A DNA stretch of 64,000 nt from Patagioenas fasciata (taxonomy: Eukaryota; Chordata; Aves; Columbiformes; Columbidae): positions 9,378,501 to 9,442,500 of the forward strand of contig NC_092520.1 of assembly GCF_037038585.1 (NCBI RefSeq), in the 5' to 3' direction. A program made the position numbers and the translations under genes. Numbering within the stretch: the first letter of the stretch is position 1; each line of letters starts with the position of its first letter. Under the pieces are notes generated by a model. That model had not been told where the DNA came from. It saw only the letters and a program-made list of their open reading frames with translations, and did not search any database. Positions 62,701 through 64,000 of this stretch are shown here, in pieces.

Positions 62701-63136
62701 TCCCTGAGGAACCTTTTATCTGCATGGGCTCTGTCTGTGTTGCCAGGTGGACCATAGCTAGCACACAGTCTGAAACTTGATGTGGTCCCTCACCTACGAG
62801 TCACACTGTGAACTTCAGGGTGCCTTCATGCTGGGTGGAACATGGCCAGGCACCAAACTAAGTCTGAGCTCAAGCATCTTATTAGAAATTCCACTGATTC
62901 TTGCTGTACAACAGGACTAGGAAAGGCCCTTCCCAGCATTAGCTGAGCAACATCATTGCAAAGGCTGACAGGCAGGTGGTGAAAGTTTGACTGAACACTG
63001 TGCCCAGTTCATCTGCTCTGCAGGTGTGGGCTCTCACTGCGGGGAGAACCTTCTCCTTTGCTGTGTGCACTGAACACAGGCTTCTCTTCAAACAAGCTGG
63101 GCACGAGGTGAGTACAATCTCCAGAAGCAGTTTATT

Positions 63137-63350
63137 AATCATAGATTGTAGAATGGTTTGGGTCAAAACGGACCTTAAAGATCCACTAGTTCCAATCCCC
63201 TTGCAGGGGACACCTTCCACTATACCAGGTTGCTCAAAGCCCCGTCCAACCTGGCCTTGAACACTTCCAGGGATGGGGCATCCACAGCTTCTCTGGGCAG
63301 CCTGTTCCAGCACCTCACCACCCTCATGGGGAAGAATTTATACCCTAAAC
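63137..63350 (-). mobile_element. CR1 LINE 3' end fragment
   Basis: This antisense fragment reads AATCATAGATTGTAGAATGG, TTTGGGTCAAAACGGACCTT, ACCAGGTTGCTCAAAGCCCC and ACTTCCAGGGATGGGGCATC, ending near GGGGAAGAATTTATACCC. It is of a different type from its neighbour at 62568. Confidence 0.93.
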
Positions 63351-64000
63351 AAACTCCTGACTACTCTTGGATGAGTACATGGTGGATTCAAAACTACCAG
63401 ATGGAGTGGTGAAACCTACAGCAGAATCTAAACCCAGCAGATAGACACAGGCTAGCATGGAAACAGAAACTGTAGTGATGAATGTGATCCAGTTTTGCAT
63501 AACACCAAAGATTCCCTTTTTCAGAAAATTTCTGGAGTTCTCAGGGTGAGCAGTTGCAGTGGGCTGTTTTATTTTTAAGGTGTTATTTTGTGATTACTTC
63601 ACTGTATTGATATGCTGTTTATCCAAATGGTGAAGATGTAGTGTCTTACAAGAATCCGTCTTGTTGGAGCAAATCCAGGTGCCTGCTTTAGTTCAACAAG
63701 TTTTCGCTATCATGAAATTAAAGGGACACTCTCAGTTGAAATATCACTTGTCAGAAATGTCTTCAGTAATACAATTAGCAGTAACTCCCAAGATCTGCAT
63801 AGTTAAGAGCATCTATAATATATATAACTGTGAATTCTGAACCAAGCTGAATTCAAAATGTTTTTCCTCATTTTCTTCTTTCTATGTATCTCATAGTTTG
63901 ATCAAAGATTTCTACATAATATAGTCTATTTCAAGCAGAAATTAAGAGAATCCCATGCCTTGTTTGACAGATATATTACAGATAATCCAAACAAGCCTTT
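63351..64000. other. gene-free intergenic DNA at the window end
   Basis: AT-rich sequence without a recognised gene or repeat. Confidence 0.5.

Overview
This window is vertebrate nuclear DNA, almost certainly from a bird. About twenty CR1 LINE fragments are present, with bird-type 3' ends (TTCCAACC blocks followed by ATTCTRTG repeats), together with faint relics resembling MIR or L3 elements. The several CR1 3'-end types (the GAGCAGGAACACCC and ATGAGCAGGGACATC groups among them) suggest a non-galliform bird, but the species cannot be named from this sequence. There is no bacterial-style gene density, operon or CRISPR array. Most short open frames are chance frames or the decayed 3' part of the CR1 reverse-transcriptase gene.

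The only protein-coding exon I can name is on the minus strand at 16791-16979, inside a CpG island at about 16740-17240. It encodes 63 residues: an arginine-rich presequence with no acidic residue, then KKRGYDITRNPHLNK, and it ends at a clean splice donor. This fits the first coding exon of ME3, the mitochondrial NADP-dependent malic enzyme. Positions 1-16790 are therefore read as the 5' part of ME3 intron 1, and positions above about 17260 as 5' flanking DNA. The ME3 leader shows a plausible 156-base intron and an upstream reading frame of 14 codons. A plus-strand CR1 starts about 40 bases beyond that upstream start codon.

Region by region: 1-16790 is ME3 intron 1, with three CR1 copies, a GATA microsatellite, a spaced inverted repeat and one candidate terminal exon (minus strand, about 5235-5458). 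Region 16740-17260 is the promoter, leader and first exon. Region 17260-21745 is CR1-rich: an abutting copy, a 1.1-kb minus-strand copy with an open reverse-transcriptase frame, and a U2 snRNA head joined to a CR1 tail. Region 21745-64000 is intergenic DNA with further CR1 copies, MIR-like relics, a short mariner-like palindrome at 40077-40158 and a 102-base direct repeat at 42701/43271. No exon of a neighbouring gene was recognised there.

The most unusual items are the U2-CR1 chimera (20808-21744), the compact hairpin at 40077-40158 and the arrangement of the ME3 leader next to a CR1 insertion.
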